The notes: generated by a model from the letters alone, not told the origin. A stretch of 56,235 nucleotides of DNA from Moorena sp. SIO3I8 (GCF_010692325.1 NZ_JAAHHW010000039.1:1-56235); one strand, 5' to 3'. Positions 8,703 to 17,632 are shown, counted from the stretch's first letter. Numbers and translations are program-made.

Positions 8703-9596
8703 TTAATCATCAAACCAGCTGGCACGCCATGCTGCTTCGGCTTGAGCAACTGCCTTTTGCCGCTGTTTTTTGTAATACTCTCGCTTCAGTTGACTCATTT
8801 TAGCTAATAGATCTCTAATTTTATTACGTCCAGGGGTCAAGTTGGGCTCAGCAAACTCTATCTCAGATAAGCGCAGCTTAATGGCAATAATACGGGTTAA
8901 TCTGGATTCATCGGTTTCCCGATCACCTTTAGTTTCCATCATTATTTTGATAATATTAGGAGATTCAGCCGTTTCGACCGCAGATGCTTCGACTTTTACC
9001 GCTGCTTCTAGGATTTCTTGGGGGAATTTGTCTGGTATAATAGAGCATTTATGCAATAGCCGATTAGCTTCCACAGAGACATCTTGAATGGTTTTGGTGA
9101 TCCCACTGTCTAGGTGCTTGAGCCATTGCTCCAGTTTTTCTATGCTATTTCGTGGGTTACTCGTTAACTCAGCTGCTGGTGATGGCTCGGTTGGAGCTTT
9201 AAACCATGAAGAGTCTTCTGTAGATGAAGACATTTCAGAATTTTCAGAGTCATGACTTGGATCATGACTCTGATCATGATCCAAGTCATGATTAGAGTCA
9301 TCAGTAGTAGCTGACCTTGACTCTTGCCACTGTTCGAGGAGTGATGGCAACTGTTGTTGAGTCTCTTGAGCCAGCTTTCGTAGGGATTGCTGTAACTGTT
9401 GCTTACTGTTAACCGACAAATTTAGAAAAGACTCAGGATACCCTTGAGTGCAAATCCGATAGGCAGCCATAATCAGCTGCTGCCCCACGCATTGACCTAA
9501 AAAGGTCAAATAGTTAGAGTAGGTTGTTTGGAATTCCTGTGCCAAATGGATGATGGCTTCCTCTAAGGTTGCCAATTCCTGGTCAATTCGATTCAC
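8703..9596 (-). CDS. Hypothetical helical protein with HD-rich repeat
   Basis: A 297-residue, highly charged protein with no recognised catalytic motif. Residues 1-95 are Gln-rich and helical, probably coiled coil. Residues about 98-118 are a low-complexity DSNHDLDHDQSHDPSHDS segment encoded by a tandem tcatgact-type repeat near 9250-9300. The C-terminal third is helical and Lys/Arg-rich (KMSQLKREYYKKQRQKAVAQ). It lies upstream of recG on the same strand with a 45-bp spacer, so co-transcription is possible. I do not recognise the family; the length and clean stop support a real gene. No signal peptide or membrane segment is seen. Confidence 0.65.
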   Translation of the reverse strand: MNRIDQELATLEEAIIHLAQEFQTTYSNYLTFLGQCVGQQLIMAAYRICTQGYPESFLNLSVNSKQQLQQSLRKLAQETQQQLPSLLEQWQESRSATTDDSNHDLDHDQSHDPSHDSENSEMSSSTEDSSWFKAPTEPSPAAELTSNPRNSIEKLEQWLKHLDSGITKTIQDVSVEANRLLHKCSIIPDKFPQEILEAAVKVEASAVETAESPNIIKIMMETKGDRETDESRLTRIIAIKLRLSEIEFAEPNLTPGRNKIRDLLAKMSQLKREYYKKQRQKAVAQAEAAWRASWFDD

Positions 9597-9879
9597 TGCT
9601 GTTATCTATACAATTCCATAGTTAATCCGTTGAGCATATCAAATACATGCCTAGTCTACAGTATGCCCATTCTTATAGTTTTACCATGATCGGCTTATAC
9701 CCGTGAGATTGTCCAATTCTCCACACCCAACTCCACACCCAATGAGATCCCCGACTAGACATGGCATCTACCTAATTTTGAATACGCTCATTTTTTGTGA
9801 AAAACAGTATCTATTGATACAGAATCATAACAGAAAAAGATATTATATCAAAACACCTCAAATACAAAGCTATCAACTA

Positions 9880-10135
9880 GTCAATAACCCCACCTAATCC
9901 GAAAGGATGTAAGTGGGCTAAGAAAGCGGTAACACTTTCTTAGGGTTGACTAGACCACAAGCGCGTTTAGCTGGTAAGCACTTCCGTTATACTTCCCCAG
10001 TTCGGATTATCGGAAAACTTTCGTGAGCATTAGTGTGTGGTAGTTGGGACATCTTGCTAAACTTGGGTCTTGGGGACTAATCACTTTTACACGAGAGGTT
10101 GATAACCATGTATCGTGTAACAGTTTTATCGAAAT
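9880..10135 (+). repeat. Conserved leader element, copy A (second copy at 25043)
   Basis: Long blocks match 25043-25399: the start gtcaatnaccccacctaa, then tttagctggtaagcacttcc, gattatcgga, gtggtagttgggacatcttg, and the end acacgagaggttgat-accatgtatcgtgta. It carries a ribosome-binding GAGAGG and ends in a short ORF beginning MYRVTVLSK. Copy B has about 110 bp of extra repeat DNA inside and ends in the analogous MYRVPVLSK ORF. It could be a 5' leader with a regulatory peptide or the head of a duplicated gene. I do not recognise it as a known riboswitch. The DNA from 9597 to 9880 shows nothing else. Confidence 0.65.
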
Positions 10136-10302
10136 TGCTTGGTCAATTTTCTACCAAGAAAACACAGTTACTCGAACCTAGAACTGGATTAATTTGTAAA
10201 CCGTTAGTTGGAGGTGCAGCATCTCACAGGGGGCTGAGTGCGACAAAGTGGCGTTCGCACTTTGACAGGACTTACGCGGTGAAGTTTATTTCGCCCCCCT
10301 AG
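10108..10302 (+). CDS. Short ORF at end of leader copy A
   Basis: It begins MYRVTVLSKLLGQFSTKK with GAGAGG about 8 bp upstream. Only the first ~9 residues are shared with the second leader copy, where the ORF reads MYRVPVLSKSDEQ. The C-terminal residues come from an inserted R2 repeat starting at 10266, so the original end has been replaced. It could be a regulatory leader peptide or a gene remnant. There is no homology that I recognise. Confidence 0.3.
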   Translation: MYRVTVLSKLLGQFSTKKTQLLEPRTGLICKPLVGGAASHRGLSATKWRSHFDRTYAVKFISPP

Positions 10303-10377
10303 CCCCCAATTATGGTGTGTAATGATGTCACAGTTACCCATAATTGGGTAATTTAGGGTGCAAATGTGTAAGTCCTG
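10266..10377 (+). repeat. R2 miniature inverted-repeat element, copy 2
   Basis: It starts caggacttacgc and ends gtaagtcctg (inverted). The interior has gcccccctagcccccaatt and an internal pair taattatgg / ccataatt. It shares ends and C-rich core with 1922-2003 and is inserted into the short ORF of leader copy A. Confidence 0.65.
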
Positions 10378-10430
10378 TTTGAAATCCCCTTAACCAGGTA
10401 ACTCTACCAATGTAGAGGGTGTATCCTGCA

Positions 10431-10464
10431 GAAATTTTTAATGAAATATTTCATTAAAAATTTC
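10431..10464. other. Perfect 34-bp palindrome
   Basis: The segment from gaaatttttaatg to cattaaaaatttc is identical to its reverse complement over all 34 bases, with no loop. It lies about 270 bp upstream of amt. It could form a cruciform or bind a dimeric regulator. The lack of a T-run and of a spacer argues against a simple terminator. Confidence 0.8.
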
Positions 10465-10497
10465 AAATAATGCTTTAATTCCCTTGACTATAGTCCC

Positions 10498-10660
10498 AGT
10501 TATTTGTAGGGTTTTGTCTTAAGACGAGGCTTTAGCTGACGAAACTCCCTGATTACTGGCGCAGACAGGGGTCTAGCATCTAGCAATCAGGTATGTAAAG
10601 GTAGCAGGGTGAGGTCATGATGAGTCCTTGAAAAACGATGGACTCTTAGGTTTCGGTGGC
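10498..10660 (+). ncRNA. Candidate structured 5' leader of amt
   Basis: Several pairings lie close together: the palindrome gtcttaagac (10516-10525), cctgatt/aatcagg (10548-10554 with 10585-10591) enclosing agac/gtct, and gagtcc/ggactc (10622-10627 with 10640-10645). All are on the transcribed strand 80-240 bp before the amt ATG. This could be a folded leader or riboswitch-like control of the transporter. I cannot match it to a named class. Confidence 0.3.
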
Positions 10661-10736
10661 TAATTTTACAATTTGTTTCCTGAAGTTTCTCAGTGTGAGG
10701 AAGTGTATCTAAAAGAGAGGTAAGTTAACGCTTATT

Positions 10737-12281
10737 ATGACAAGTTCAAAATCTCAGCGAACAATGAAAAACAAAGGTACCCTAGTAAAATCTAGGCGAC
10801 CTATGGCTCACCAAGCCTCCCGCTCATCGTGGGATTCTCCTTATCTAGAGCCATTCAAAGCGATCGCAAAATCCTTTTCCCCCTACTGGCTCGCCTGTAT
10901 TCCCCTGACAGGGATAATTATTCTAGTTTGGCATACAGCTGCTGTTGCCCAGGATAGTGCGGCACCTACCCCAGCAGAAATTCAGGGAACTCTCAATACT
11001 ATCTGGGTATTGGTAGCTGCTATTTTAGTTATTTTCATGAATGCCGGATTCGGAATGCTAGAAACCGGCTTCTGCCGCCAGAAGAATGCGGTAAACATTC
11101 TCTCGAAGAACCTAATCGTCTTTGCCTTGGCAACCATTGCGTTTTGGGCAATTGGTTTCTCCTTTATGTTCGGCAAAGGCAACGCATTTATTGGACTGTC
11201 GGGCTTTTTCCTCAACAGTGAAGAGCCCGCTACCTATGGGTTAGATCCATTTCCGGCAGGTCTACCGATATCGGTATTTTTCCTATTCCAAGCTGCTTTT
11301 GCTGGAACTGCTGCCACCATCGTGTCCGGTGCTGTTGCTGAACGGATTAAGTTCCTAGACTTTTTAATCTTCAGCATCCTGATTGTTGGGGTATCCTACT
11401 CCATCACTGGACACTGGGTTTGGAGCAGTGATGGTTGGCTTGGTGCCATGGGATTCTCAGACTTTGCTGGCTCAACCGTGGTTCACTCCGTTGGTGGCTG
11501 GGCGGCTTTGATGGGAGCTGCCTTCCTCGGACCCCGTAGCGGTAAGTACCAAAACGGTGAACCTCGTGCTATCCCAGGTCACAACATGAGTATTGCCACT
11601 CTTGGTTGCTTGATTCTCTGGATCGGCTGGTTTGGCTTCAATCCCGGTTCTGAGTTAGCTGCTAGTGAGGCAGTTCCCTATATTGCAGTAACAACTAACC
11701 TAGCCGCAGCAGCTGGTGGGATTACTGCTACCTTGACGGCTTGGCTAAAAGATGGTAAGCCAGACCTGTCAATGATCATTAACGGGATTTTGGCAGGATT
11801 AGTGGCAATTACCGCTCCCTGTAACAATGTCACTTATCTCTCAGCAGTGATTATTGGTGCTATTGGTGGCATCATTGTTGTATTCTCCGTTTCCTTCTTT
11901 GACAACATCAAAATTGATGACCCGGTAGGGGCAATTTCAGTCCACTTGGTCAATGGTATCTGGGGAACCCTAGCCGTTGGACTTTTCGCTAAAGATTCAG
12001 GTCTGTTCACCGCTGGTAGTGCTGGTCAGCTTGGCACCCAAATCATCGGTATTCTAGCGATTGGGGGCTTCACGGTGCTGTTTAGTGGCATCGTCTGGTT
12101 CGTGCTGAAACTAACCCTCGGTATCCGGGTGACACCAGAAGAAGAACTGGAAGGCTTGGATATTGCCGAACACGGTATGGAAGCTTACGCTGGATTTGTC
12201 AAGGAATCCAGTGTGATCCCTAGTTCTAGCATGGGTAACTTCAGTAGTACTACAGACATGGCTAGTAGCTCTGAATTTTAG
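10737..12281 (+). CDS. amt: Ammonium transporter, Amt family
   Basis: A 514-residue polytopic inner-membrane protein that conducts ammonium/ammonia. The N-terminus carries a long basic stretch, then a hydrophobic segment ending WHTAAVAQ that resembles a signal peptide, so the mature protein probably starts near [10 protein letters not shown]. Family motifs: [12 protein letters not shown] near 111-121, [11 protein letters not shown], and the twin pore histidines His250 (VVHSVGGW) and His403 (VHLVNGIWG). The cytosolic C-terminal helix ([16 protein letters not shown]) that couples subunits and PII/GlnK control is present. GAGAGG lies about 15 bp before the ATG. No glnK is adjacent. In cyanobacteria amt is usually nitrogen-controlled; a GTA-N8-TAG at 10591 is only close to an NtcA site. 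Identification is secure. Confidence 0.96.
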   Translation: MTSSKSQRTMKNKGTLVKSRRPMAHQASRSSWDSPYLEPFKAIAKSFSPYWLACIPLTGIIILVWHTAAVAQDSAAPTPAEIQGTLNTIWVLVAAILVIFMNAGFGMLETGFCRQKNAVNILSKNLIVFALATIAFWAIGFSFMFGKGNAFIGLSGFFLNSEEPATYGLDPFPAGLPISVFFLFQAAFAGTAATIVSGAVAERIKFLDFLIFSILIVGVSYSITGHWVWSSDGWLGAMGFSDFAGSTVVHSVGGWAALMGAAFLGPRSGKYQNGEPRAIPGHNMSIATLGCLILWIGWFGFNPGSELAASEAVPYIAVTTNLAAAAGGITATLTAWLKDGKPDLSMIINGILAGLVAITAPCNNVTYLSAVIIGAIGGIIVVFSVSFFDNIKIDDPVGAISVHLVNGIWGTLAVGLFAKDSGLFTAGSAGQLGTQIIGILAIGGFTVLFSGIVWFVLKLTLGIRVTPEEELEGLDIAEHGMEAYAGFVKESSVIPSSSMGNFSSTTDMASSSEF

Positions 12282-12690
12282 CTTCCGGCAAAAGAAGCCC
12301 CACAACGAACATGCGCAGCATGAGTGTTTAAAGTTACCGTAAGGATAGGGTCGCCTTTATGGTTAGTCGGTTATGCGTAAAAGGGTTAAAACTTTTTGAT
12401 TAAGGCGACCCTATCTATCGGTTTCGTCTCCAGGGATGAATTTTGCACAGAGTCTTTCACAAAAGACCAATCTATGTGTTATACTGGGAATACTGACTTT
12501 CAAAGCCGTTCGCGTAGCGTGGCCAAAGGCCATAAATGCTGGAAAGTTGGTCAAACATTATTAAACAAAAGACCAAAAAAACAGAGCGGCAGGGCAGTCC
12601 GTTCTTAAAGCCCAGCGCCTCCTAAGCAATAGCTGGATTGGCGCTTGTTGCCCACACTGAACTCAAAGAGTCAGTGTGGGAGCTGTCACC
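12278..12690 (+). mobile_element. ~410-bp non-autonomous element, copy X (inverted partner at 47882)
   Basis: Its first 164 bp (12278-12441) and last 70 bp (12621-12690) match the reverse complement of 48115-48278 and 47882-47951, with the same block lengths; the middles differ. Each end has a hairpin: gatagggtcgcc/ggcgaccctatc near 12350-12412, and cccacactgaa/tcagtgtggg near 12651-12680. Terminal hairpins without terminal inverted repeats suggest a derivative of an IS200/IS605-type element; this is inference, since no transposase is present. It starts four bases inside the end of amt. A gttcgcgtagcgtggcc palindrome is nested at 12508-12531. Confidence 0.65.
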
Positions 12691-12733
12691 GTTTTGCTGA
12701 TATGGCCGATTGCTTTTAACTAGGTTTTGTGAA

Positions 12734-12771
12734 CAGTTAACAGTTAACTGTAAACAGTTAACTGTTAACTG
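12734..12771 (+). repeat. 17-bp perfect inverted repeat upstream of SGNH hydrolase gene
   Basis: cagttaacagttaactg (12734-12750), spacer taaa, then its exact reverse complement (12755-12771). It lies about 50 bp before the hydrolase start. It could be a hairpin in the leader, an operator, or one more dispersed repeat. Confidence 0.7.
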
Positions 12772-12823
12772 ATGGTATTACCTTTGCCCTCAGGGATGTT
12801 AGAACAGAAATAAGGCAAATTTT

Positions 12824-13693
12824 TTGTTCATTGAGTTGAAGCGTTGTCCACCTTGGGCTTTAATATCCCTTGCTGCCAATGGGTTTATGATTGTGACTCT
12901 CACCTGGTTACTACTGGGTGAGTATCACCAGTCAAAGTCAGATCCAGTTAGCCATCCTGTGGTAACTACCCGAATTTTAAATCCTACCCCTGAGCCAGTA
13001 ATTGAATTAGGGCCACGACACCAGTTAAATTACCAACAATGGCTGGCACTGCTGGAGAAGGAAGCTCAGGTAGTGGCTAATCAACAACCGGAACAGTTAA
13101 CAGTCCTGTTGGGAGATTCTCTAAGCCTATGGTTTCCCAATGCACTGCTACCCCCAAAACGCTACTGGCTTAATCAAGGACTGTCTGGGGAAACCTCAGC
13201 AGGGTTGCTCAAGCGCTTAGATATTTTGGATCAGACTAAGCCAGAAGCAATTTTTGTGATGATTGGCATCAATGACCTAATTCGGGGGGTCAAGGATGAA
13301 GCAATTCTAGAAAACCAACGGCTAACGATTCGCTACTTGCGGCGAGCCCATACCGAAACTAAGATTGTCCTTCAATCGATTTTGCCCCATGGTGCTGAAC
13401 AGGCAACCTGGGAAGGACGCGATCGCTTACTTACTATCCCCAACAGTCGCATCCAAAATCTGAACCAGCAGCTAAAAGCGATCGCTCACGCAGAAGGAGC
13501 GATTTATCTAAATCTCTATCCCCTCTTTGCTGATAGTCAGGGCAACCTGCAACCTGAGCTTAGTACCGATGGCTTGCATCTGAGTCCCCAAGGTTACTTA
13601 GTCTGGCGCTATGGTTTACAAATCTTTGAGGAACTTATCCTCCAAGAAGGATTAGCTATTCCGATAGCAAAGGGGACAGGGAGCAGGGAGTAG
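12824..13693 (+). CDS. SGNH/GDSL-family hydrolase, membrane-anchored
   Basis: A 289-residue protein. A single hydrophobic segment near residues 12-29 (PWALISLAANGFMIVTLTWLL) acts as signal anchor, so the catalytic domain is outside the cytoplasmic membrane. SGNH blocks: LLGDSLSLW (Ser99), NQGLSG (Gly), MIGINDL (Asn) and TDGLHLSPQGY (Asp249/His252). This order is that of GDSL esterases/acyl hydrolases; the substrate could be a glycan acetyl ester or a lipid but is not shown. No good ATG is available, and TTG at 12824 gives the full membrane anchor. The stop codon falls in a gggagta heptamer array (13676-13710), which supplies the last residues TGSRE. Confidence 0.85.
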   Translation: MFIELKRCPPWALISLAANGFMIVTLTWLLLGEYHQSKSDPVSHPVVTTRILNPTPEPVIELGPRHQLNYQQWLALLEKEAQVVANQQPEQLTVLLGDSLSLWFPNALLPPKRYWLNQGLSGETSAGLLKRLDILDQTKPEAIFVMIGINDLIRGVKDEAILENQRLTIRYLRRAHTETKIVLQSILPHGAEQATWEGRDRLLTIPNSRIQNLNQQLKAIAHAEGAIYLNLYPLFADSQGNLQPELSTDGLHLSPQGYLVWRYGLQIFEELILQEGLAIPIAKGTGSRE

Positions 13694-13824
13694 GGAGAAG
13701 GGAGTAGGGAACAAAAATTATCACAATTTATTTAGGATTGCTATAGTAACTAAGGTCAAGGTTGATTAAAAGTAAATTAATAGTAATAGCAGTGATTGAT
13801 AATTAATTTTATTCAGATAGCTCA

Positions 13825-15033
13825 ATGGATACAAAAGCTTTCAAGCGCTCACTCCAAAAATCAGATAACTACCACCGTAAAGGATTTGGTCACGAAGCCG
13901 AAGTTACCTCTCAGTTGGAATCGGAATATCAAAGCAGTCTGATTGAACAGATTCGTGCCAAGAACTATCGGCTGCAACAGGGAGATGTGACCATCCGGCT
14001 AGCAGAAGCATTTGGCTTTTGCTGGGGTGTAGAGCGAGCTGTAGCCATGGCTTATGAAACCCGCACCCACTTCCCCAATGAACGGATCTGGATTACTAAT
14101 GAAATTATTCACAACCCCTCTGTTAACCAGCGCTTGCGGGAAATGGAAGTAAAATTTATTGCCGTTGAGGATGGCAAGAAAGACTTCTCTGTTGTCGGTG
14201 CTGGGGATGTAGTGATTTTACCAGCATTCGGTGCTAGTGTTCAGGAAATGCAGCTGCTCCACGAGAAAGACTGCAAGATTGTAGATACTACCTGTCCTTG
14301 GGTGTCCAAAGTTTGGAATACGGTAGAGAAGCATAAGAAAAAAGAGTACACTTCCATTATTCACGGCAAATATAAACACGAGGAAACGGTAGCAACGAGT
14401 TCCTTTGCCGGAAAATATCTAGTGCTGCTGAATCTACAAGAAGCGGAATACGTTGCCAACTACATTCTCAATGGTGGCAACCGGGAGGAATTTCTCGATA
14501 AATTTAAAAACGCTATCTCAGCTGGCTTTGACCCGGAGCAGGATTTAGAGCGGATTGGGATTGCCAACCAAACTACTATGCTCAAGACCGAGACCGAGCA
14601 GATCGGCAAACTTTTTGAGCGCACCATGATGAAGAAATATGGTACGTCTAATTTAAACGATCACTTCCAAAGCTTCAATACCATCTGTGATGCCACCCAA
14701 GAACGGCAGGATGCCATGTTGGAGCTAGTGGAAGAAAAGCTAGACTTGATGATTGTGATTGGTGGTTTTAATTCTTCCAATACCACTCACCTGCAAGAAA
14801 TTGCGATTGAGCGACAACTACCATCCTATCACATTGACAGTGTCAACCGGATTATTTCTGCTGATGAAATCGAGCATAAACCCCTGCATCAGGAGGTGGA
14901 AGTAGCACGAAATTGGCTTCCCTCTGGTTCGATAGTAGTAGGAGTAACCTCTGGAGCGTCTACTCCTGATAAGGTAGTAGAAGATGTAATCAATATGATT
15001 TTTGAACTGAAGGCGACTGCTGTCGCAGTTTAG
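13825..15033 (+). CDS. ispH: 4-hydroxy-3-methylbut-2-enyl diphosphate reductase (IspH)
   Basis: The last enzyme of the MEP pathway, reducing HMBPP to IPP and DMAPP with a [4Fe-4S] cluster. Length 402, the long form typical of cyanobacteria and plastids, with an N-terminal extension of about 60 residues (IspH of E. coli is about 316). Cluster cysteines are Cys66 (GFCWGVERA), Cys157 ([10 protein letters not shown]) and Cys288 ([11 protein letters not shown]). Substrate-binding pieces [20 protein letters not shown] and [11 protein letters not shown] are present. It stands alone. A 15-bp inverted repeat 37 bp after the stop is a plausible terminator. Identification is secure. Confidence 0.97.
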   Translation: MDTKAFKRSLQKSDNYHRKGFGHEAEVTSQLESEYQSSLIEQIRAKNYRLQQGDVTIRLAEAFGFCWGVERAVAMAYETRTHFPNERIWITNEIIHNPSVNQRLREMEVKFIAVEDGKKDFSVVGAGDVVILPAFGASVQEMQLLHEKDCKIVDTTCPWVSKVWNTVEKHKKKEYTSIIHGKYKHEETVATSSFAGKYLVLLNLQEAEYVANYILNGGNREEFLDKFKNAISAGFDPEQDLERIGIANQTTMLKTETEQIGKLFERTMMKKYGTSNLNDHFQSFNTICDATQERQDAMLELVEEKLDLMIVIGGFNSSNTTHLQEIAIERQLPSYHIDSVNRIISADEIEHKPLHQEVEVARNWLPSGSIVVGVTSGASTPDKVVEDVINMIFELKATAVAV

Positions 15034-15069
15034 AACTAACTGGGGTTAGTTTAGGAATAACTGGGATTA

Positions 15070-15124
15070 GTTAAAATTGAAAATTTCAACTGGTTAATAG
15101 CCATTGATTATTTTCAATTTTAAC
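15070..15124 (+). terminator. Possible ispH terminator hairpin
   Basis: gttaaaattgaaaat (15070-15084) and its exact reverse complement (15110-15124) flank a 25-nt loop and are followed by aatttt. The stem is AT-rich, so a strong intrinsic terminator is not certain. Confidence 0.45.
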
Positions 15125-15130
15125 AATTTT

Positions 15131-15192
15131 GTAAGCATTCAGATCTAAGCTCATGCGCTACGCGCACGCTACGCGAACAGCCTAATGCTTAC
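15131..15192 (+). repeat. R3 repeat (gtaagcattcag ends), copy 1
   Basis: It starts gtaagcattcag and ends taatgcttac, the inverted end. The inside holds a degenerate gctacgcgaac palindrome, so one repeat family is nested in another. Other copies are at 29016, 34723 and 55329. From here to 15421 there is only AT-rich DNA. Confidence 0.7.
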
Positions 15193-15421
15193 GTGCCTCG
15201 ATATCGATCCTGGGGATGCTAAAAAACGATTGGATTCTTACCAGGAAAACAATGGTCAAAAGTTTGATTTATCCCTAGCAATCACGTTTCCATTATAAAC
15301 GAATAGGTTGACTTAAAAAAAATAATAACGGTAAAATTAAATGTAGTTTACATCTACTTAAAAATTGTATTCGCGCCTCATATTTTTTTTTTAAAACTTT
15401 TTTTATTAATTGCAAATTGCC

Positions 15422-15772
15422 ATGGAAATCCAAGACTACTTCGACTTCCTAGCCTCTGACGACATTCGCATCAAAGGTAGCCGCATTGGTATCGAAAGCG
15501 TCCTCTACGAATATATCTACCGCGCCAGAACCCCTGAAGAAATTACCCAACAATTTGACACCATTACCTTAGAACAGGTTCATGCCACTATTCTCTACTA
15601 TCTACACAACAAAGAAGAGGTCAGCGCTTACTTAGCTGACTGGCTAGAGTTTTGCCGCCAACAACGAGAAGAACAAAAACAGAATCCTTCTCCTGCACGA
15701 CAGAGGTTCCGGCAATTGAAAGCAGAAGCCGCTCTGGAGCGAGAGTCATCCCAAGCGAAGAGCGCTGTATGA
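15422..15772 (+). CDS. DUF433 antitoxin
   Basis: A 116-residue protein from ATG 15422. DUF433 features: a DDIRIKGSRIGIESVLYEYI strand-helix start, then TPEEITQQFDTITLEQVHATILYYLHN, a winged-helix-like DNA-binding region. The C-terminus is a charged helix (REEQKQNPSPARQRFRQLKA). Its stop overlaps the ATG of the next gene (ATGA), so the two are translationally coupled. DUF433 proteins are the usual antitoxins of DUF5615 PIN-like toxins, which fits. The promoter is probably in the AT-rich 15300-15400 region and may be self-repressed. The family call is good; toxin-antitoxin activity is inferred from pairing. Confidence 0.8.
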   Translation: MEIQDYFDFLASDDIRIKGSRIGIESVLYEYIYRARTPEEITQQFDTITLEQVHATILYYLHNKEEVSAYLADWLEFCRQQREEQKQNPSPARQRFRQLKAEAALERESSQAKSAV

Positions 15773-16134
15773 CGATCCAATATTTACTGGACGAGCATAT
15801 CGCCTCCCTTTACCGAACCCAACTGATGCGCCAAGCACCAGAACTTATTGTCAGAAGGATCGGCGATCCAGGCGCTCCTCCTAAAGGAACTCTCGATCCA
15901 GAGATTTTAATCTGGTGTGAGATTCATGATTTTATTTTAGTAACAAACAATCGGAAATCTATGCCTAAACATTTAGTAGACCATCTCGCAGAGAGTCGGC
16001 ACGTACCGGGGATTTTTGTAATCGATCCATCCAATCATATTGGAGAAACCCTCGCAGAGCTAATCATTATTGCTGGAGCTTCCTTTCCCAAGGAATATCA
16101 AGACCGAATTGAATACTTACCCTTGAGCGAATAA
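15769..16134 (+). CDS. DUF5615 PIN-like toxin
   Basis: A 121-residue PIN-like protein starting at the ATG that overlaps the upstream stop by four bases. The acidic residues expected for the nuclease centre are in IQYLLDEHI (Asp/Glu near 7-8) and, further on, DPEILIWCEIHDFILVTNN with the family's typical VTNNRKSMP turn in place of the usual TxDxD. The C-terminal strand GIFVIDP follows. In the DUF5615 family this fold is a predicted ribonuclease toxin. The pairing with DUF433 is the standard arrangement. Confidence 0.8.
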   Translation: MTIQYLLDEHIASLYRTQLMRQAPELIVRRIGDPGAPPKGTLDPEILIWCEIHDFILVTNNRKSMPKHLVDHLAESRHVPGIFVIDPSNHIGETLAELIIIAGASFPKEYQDRIEYLPLSE

Positions 16135-16301
16135 AAAAACAACAGTGTAACGCACGTGAATGCTTACAGAATTTTAAATTAACATCCAAGGTGATAAATT
16201 TAATGTAAGTATTAGGGTGAATACTGACGATCGTACTTATGAGGTACAGTCAATTTTATTCCCCCTACTCTCTACTCCCTACTCCCTACTCAAAATTACC
16301 A

Positions 16302-17477
16302 TCAACCATTACCCTCCAATCGCCACAATAACCATCCTCCTGCTCCGAAACCGAATAAATTAGGTAACCAGGCGGCTAAAACTGGGGATAGAATTCCCGC
16401 TATACCGAAACCTCCGATTACAAAGCTCAGTAAGTAGTAGCCAAAAATTACGATTAAACAGACCCCAAAGCTAGTCCCTTTACTAATTCGTTTAGGTCGA
16501 ATACTCATGCTTGCTCCCACTAAGCCAAAGATTATACAAATGAATGGAAAAGCAATTTTTTGTTGCATCCGCACTTGCAGCATCCGGAGTTTTTTGCGAT
16601 CGCCAGCTCCCTTAAGCAAGTTAATCATTTCTATGGCTTGAATAATATTCATCTCATAAGGGTCACGGGCTTTAGTGACTAAATCAAGGGGTGCTCTAGG
16701 AAATGGGATTTGTTGATGATCAAAGGTTACTATTTTCTGGAAAGAGGTATTAGGACTAATAAAATAAATTGACCCATGGAAAAAATCCCAGGTATTTTGC
16801 TTAGAGTTCCAAAGGGCTGATTCCGATAGAATAATTTTCTTCAACTTACCCAGATTAGACCACTCCAAGACAGTCATATCTTTCATTCTCTGACCATCAA
16901 ATCCATTGGCGTAGAATAAGCGTTTGATTGTCTGAGTACTTGTGCCATTGGTTTGGGTAAAAGTCTGATACTCTGGATACAGAATACCGTTTTCATCGAA
17001 AGCGGGTTTTTCCTGATTAAGAGCTTTTTCTAAAGTTATAGTTGCCTGGTAGTTAGCCGCTGGAACAATTAATTCATTGAAGAGGAAAGTTATCCCCGTG
17101 ACCACTAGGCTGAGCACCAGAGCAGGGGCAACTAGTCGATATAAACTCACACCGCAGCTGCGCAGGGCAATTAACTCACTGTCATTACTCAAGCGAGAAT
17201 ATGCTATTAGTGTCGCGAGCAGTACTGATATGGGTAAGGCATAGGACATAAACTCAGGAAACTTTAAGAGCACGACTTGGGCAGCAATTGTCCAAGATAG
17301 TCCTAACTCAGTGATTTTGACTACCATATCAAACAGGCTACCCACAGCCACACCAATAGATGAAAACCCGCCAACACCAAATAGAAACGGTGGGATGAGT
17401 TCAGCAGCGATGTAGCGATCCATCACTGATAAGCTAGGAAAAACGAATTTGAGGAAGTAAGGTTTGCCGAGTTTCAA
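16302..17477 (-). CDS. LptF/LptG-family lipopolysaccharide export permease
   Basis: A 391-residue inner-membrane protein of the YjgP/YjgQ family, a permease subunit of the machine that lifts lipopolysaccharide from the inner membrane. The layout is classic: two N-terminal membrane segments (LIPPFLFGVGGFSSIGVAVG), LKFPEFMSYALPISVLLATL, SNDSELIALRSCGVSLYRLV, a periplasmic beta-jellyroll middle (about 130-280), then three C-terminal segments starting with KIAFPFICIIFGLVG. The start is TTG 17477; ATG 17423 (residue 19, MDRYIAAEL) is an alternative. Cyanobacteria often have one such gene serving both LptF and LptG roles. LptB/A/C are not adjacent. A heptamer array lies beyond its stop. Confidence 0.9.
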   Translation of the reverse strand: MKLGKPYFLKFVFPSLSVMDRYIAAELIPPFLFGVGGFSSIGVAVGSLFDMVVKITELGLSWTIAAQVVLLKFPEFMSYALPISVLLATLIAYSRLSNDSELIALRSCGVSLYRLVAPALVLSLVVTGITFLFNELIVPAANYQATITLEKALNQEKPAFDENGILYPEYQTFTQTNGTSTQTIKRLFYANGFDGQRMKDMTVLEWSNLGKLKKIILSESALWNSKQNTWDFFHGSIYFISPNTSFQKIVTFDHQQIPFPRAPLDLVTKARDPYEMNIIQAIEMINLLKGAGDRKKLRMLQVRMQQKIAFPFICIIFGLVGASMSIRPKRISKGTSFGVCLIVIFGYYLLSFVIGGFGIAGILSPVLAAWLPNLFGFGAGGWLLWRLEGNG

Positions 17478-17632
17478 TCTTCTTAAGTGGTTAGAGTTTC
17501 AAAAAGCATAGAAAACAATTTCATGCCTTTTGTTGCTAAGTTTTCCCAATCCAGTAAACCTACCATGTTTGTTATGCGAGTATCTGCAAACTATCGCAAT
17601 TCTGATCACAAGTGGTGTGGGGTGTTTTATAG

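Noticed and set aside
10591-10604. NtcA-type site upstream of amt (GTA-N8-TAG)
   Set aside because: The last base does not fit GTA-N8-TAC and no suitably spaced -10 box is seen, so it is not listed as a site.
10610-10660. Hammerhead-like core (gatgagtcc...ggactc)
   Set aside because: The GAAA after the stem and the third-stem cleavage triplet are missing.
10498-10660. Glutamine (glnA-type) riboswitch before amt
   Set aside because: The conserved ggaagtagg and cgaaggaacg segments of that class are absent.
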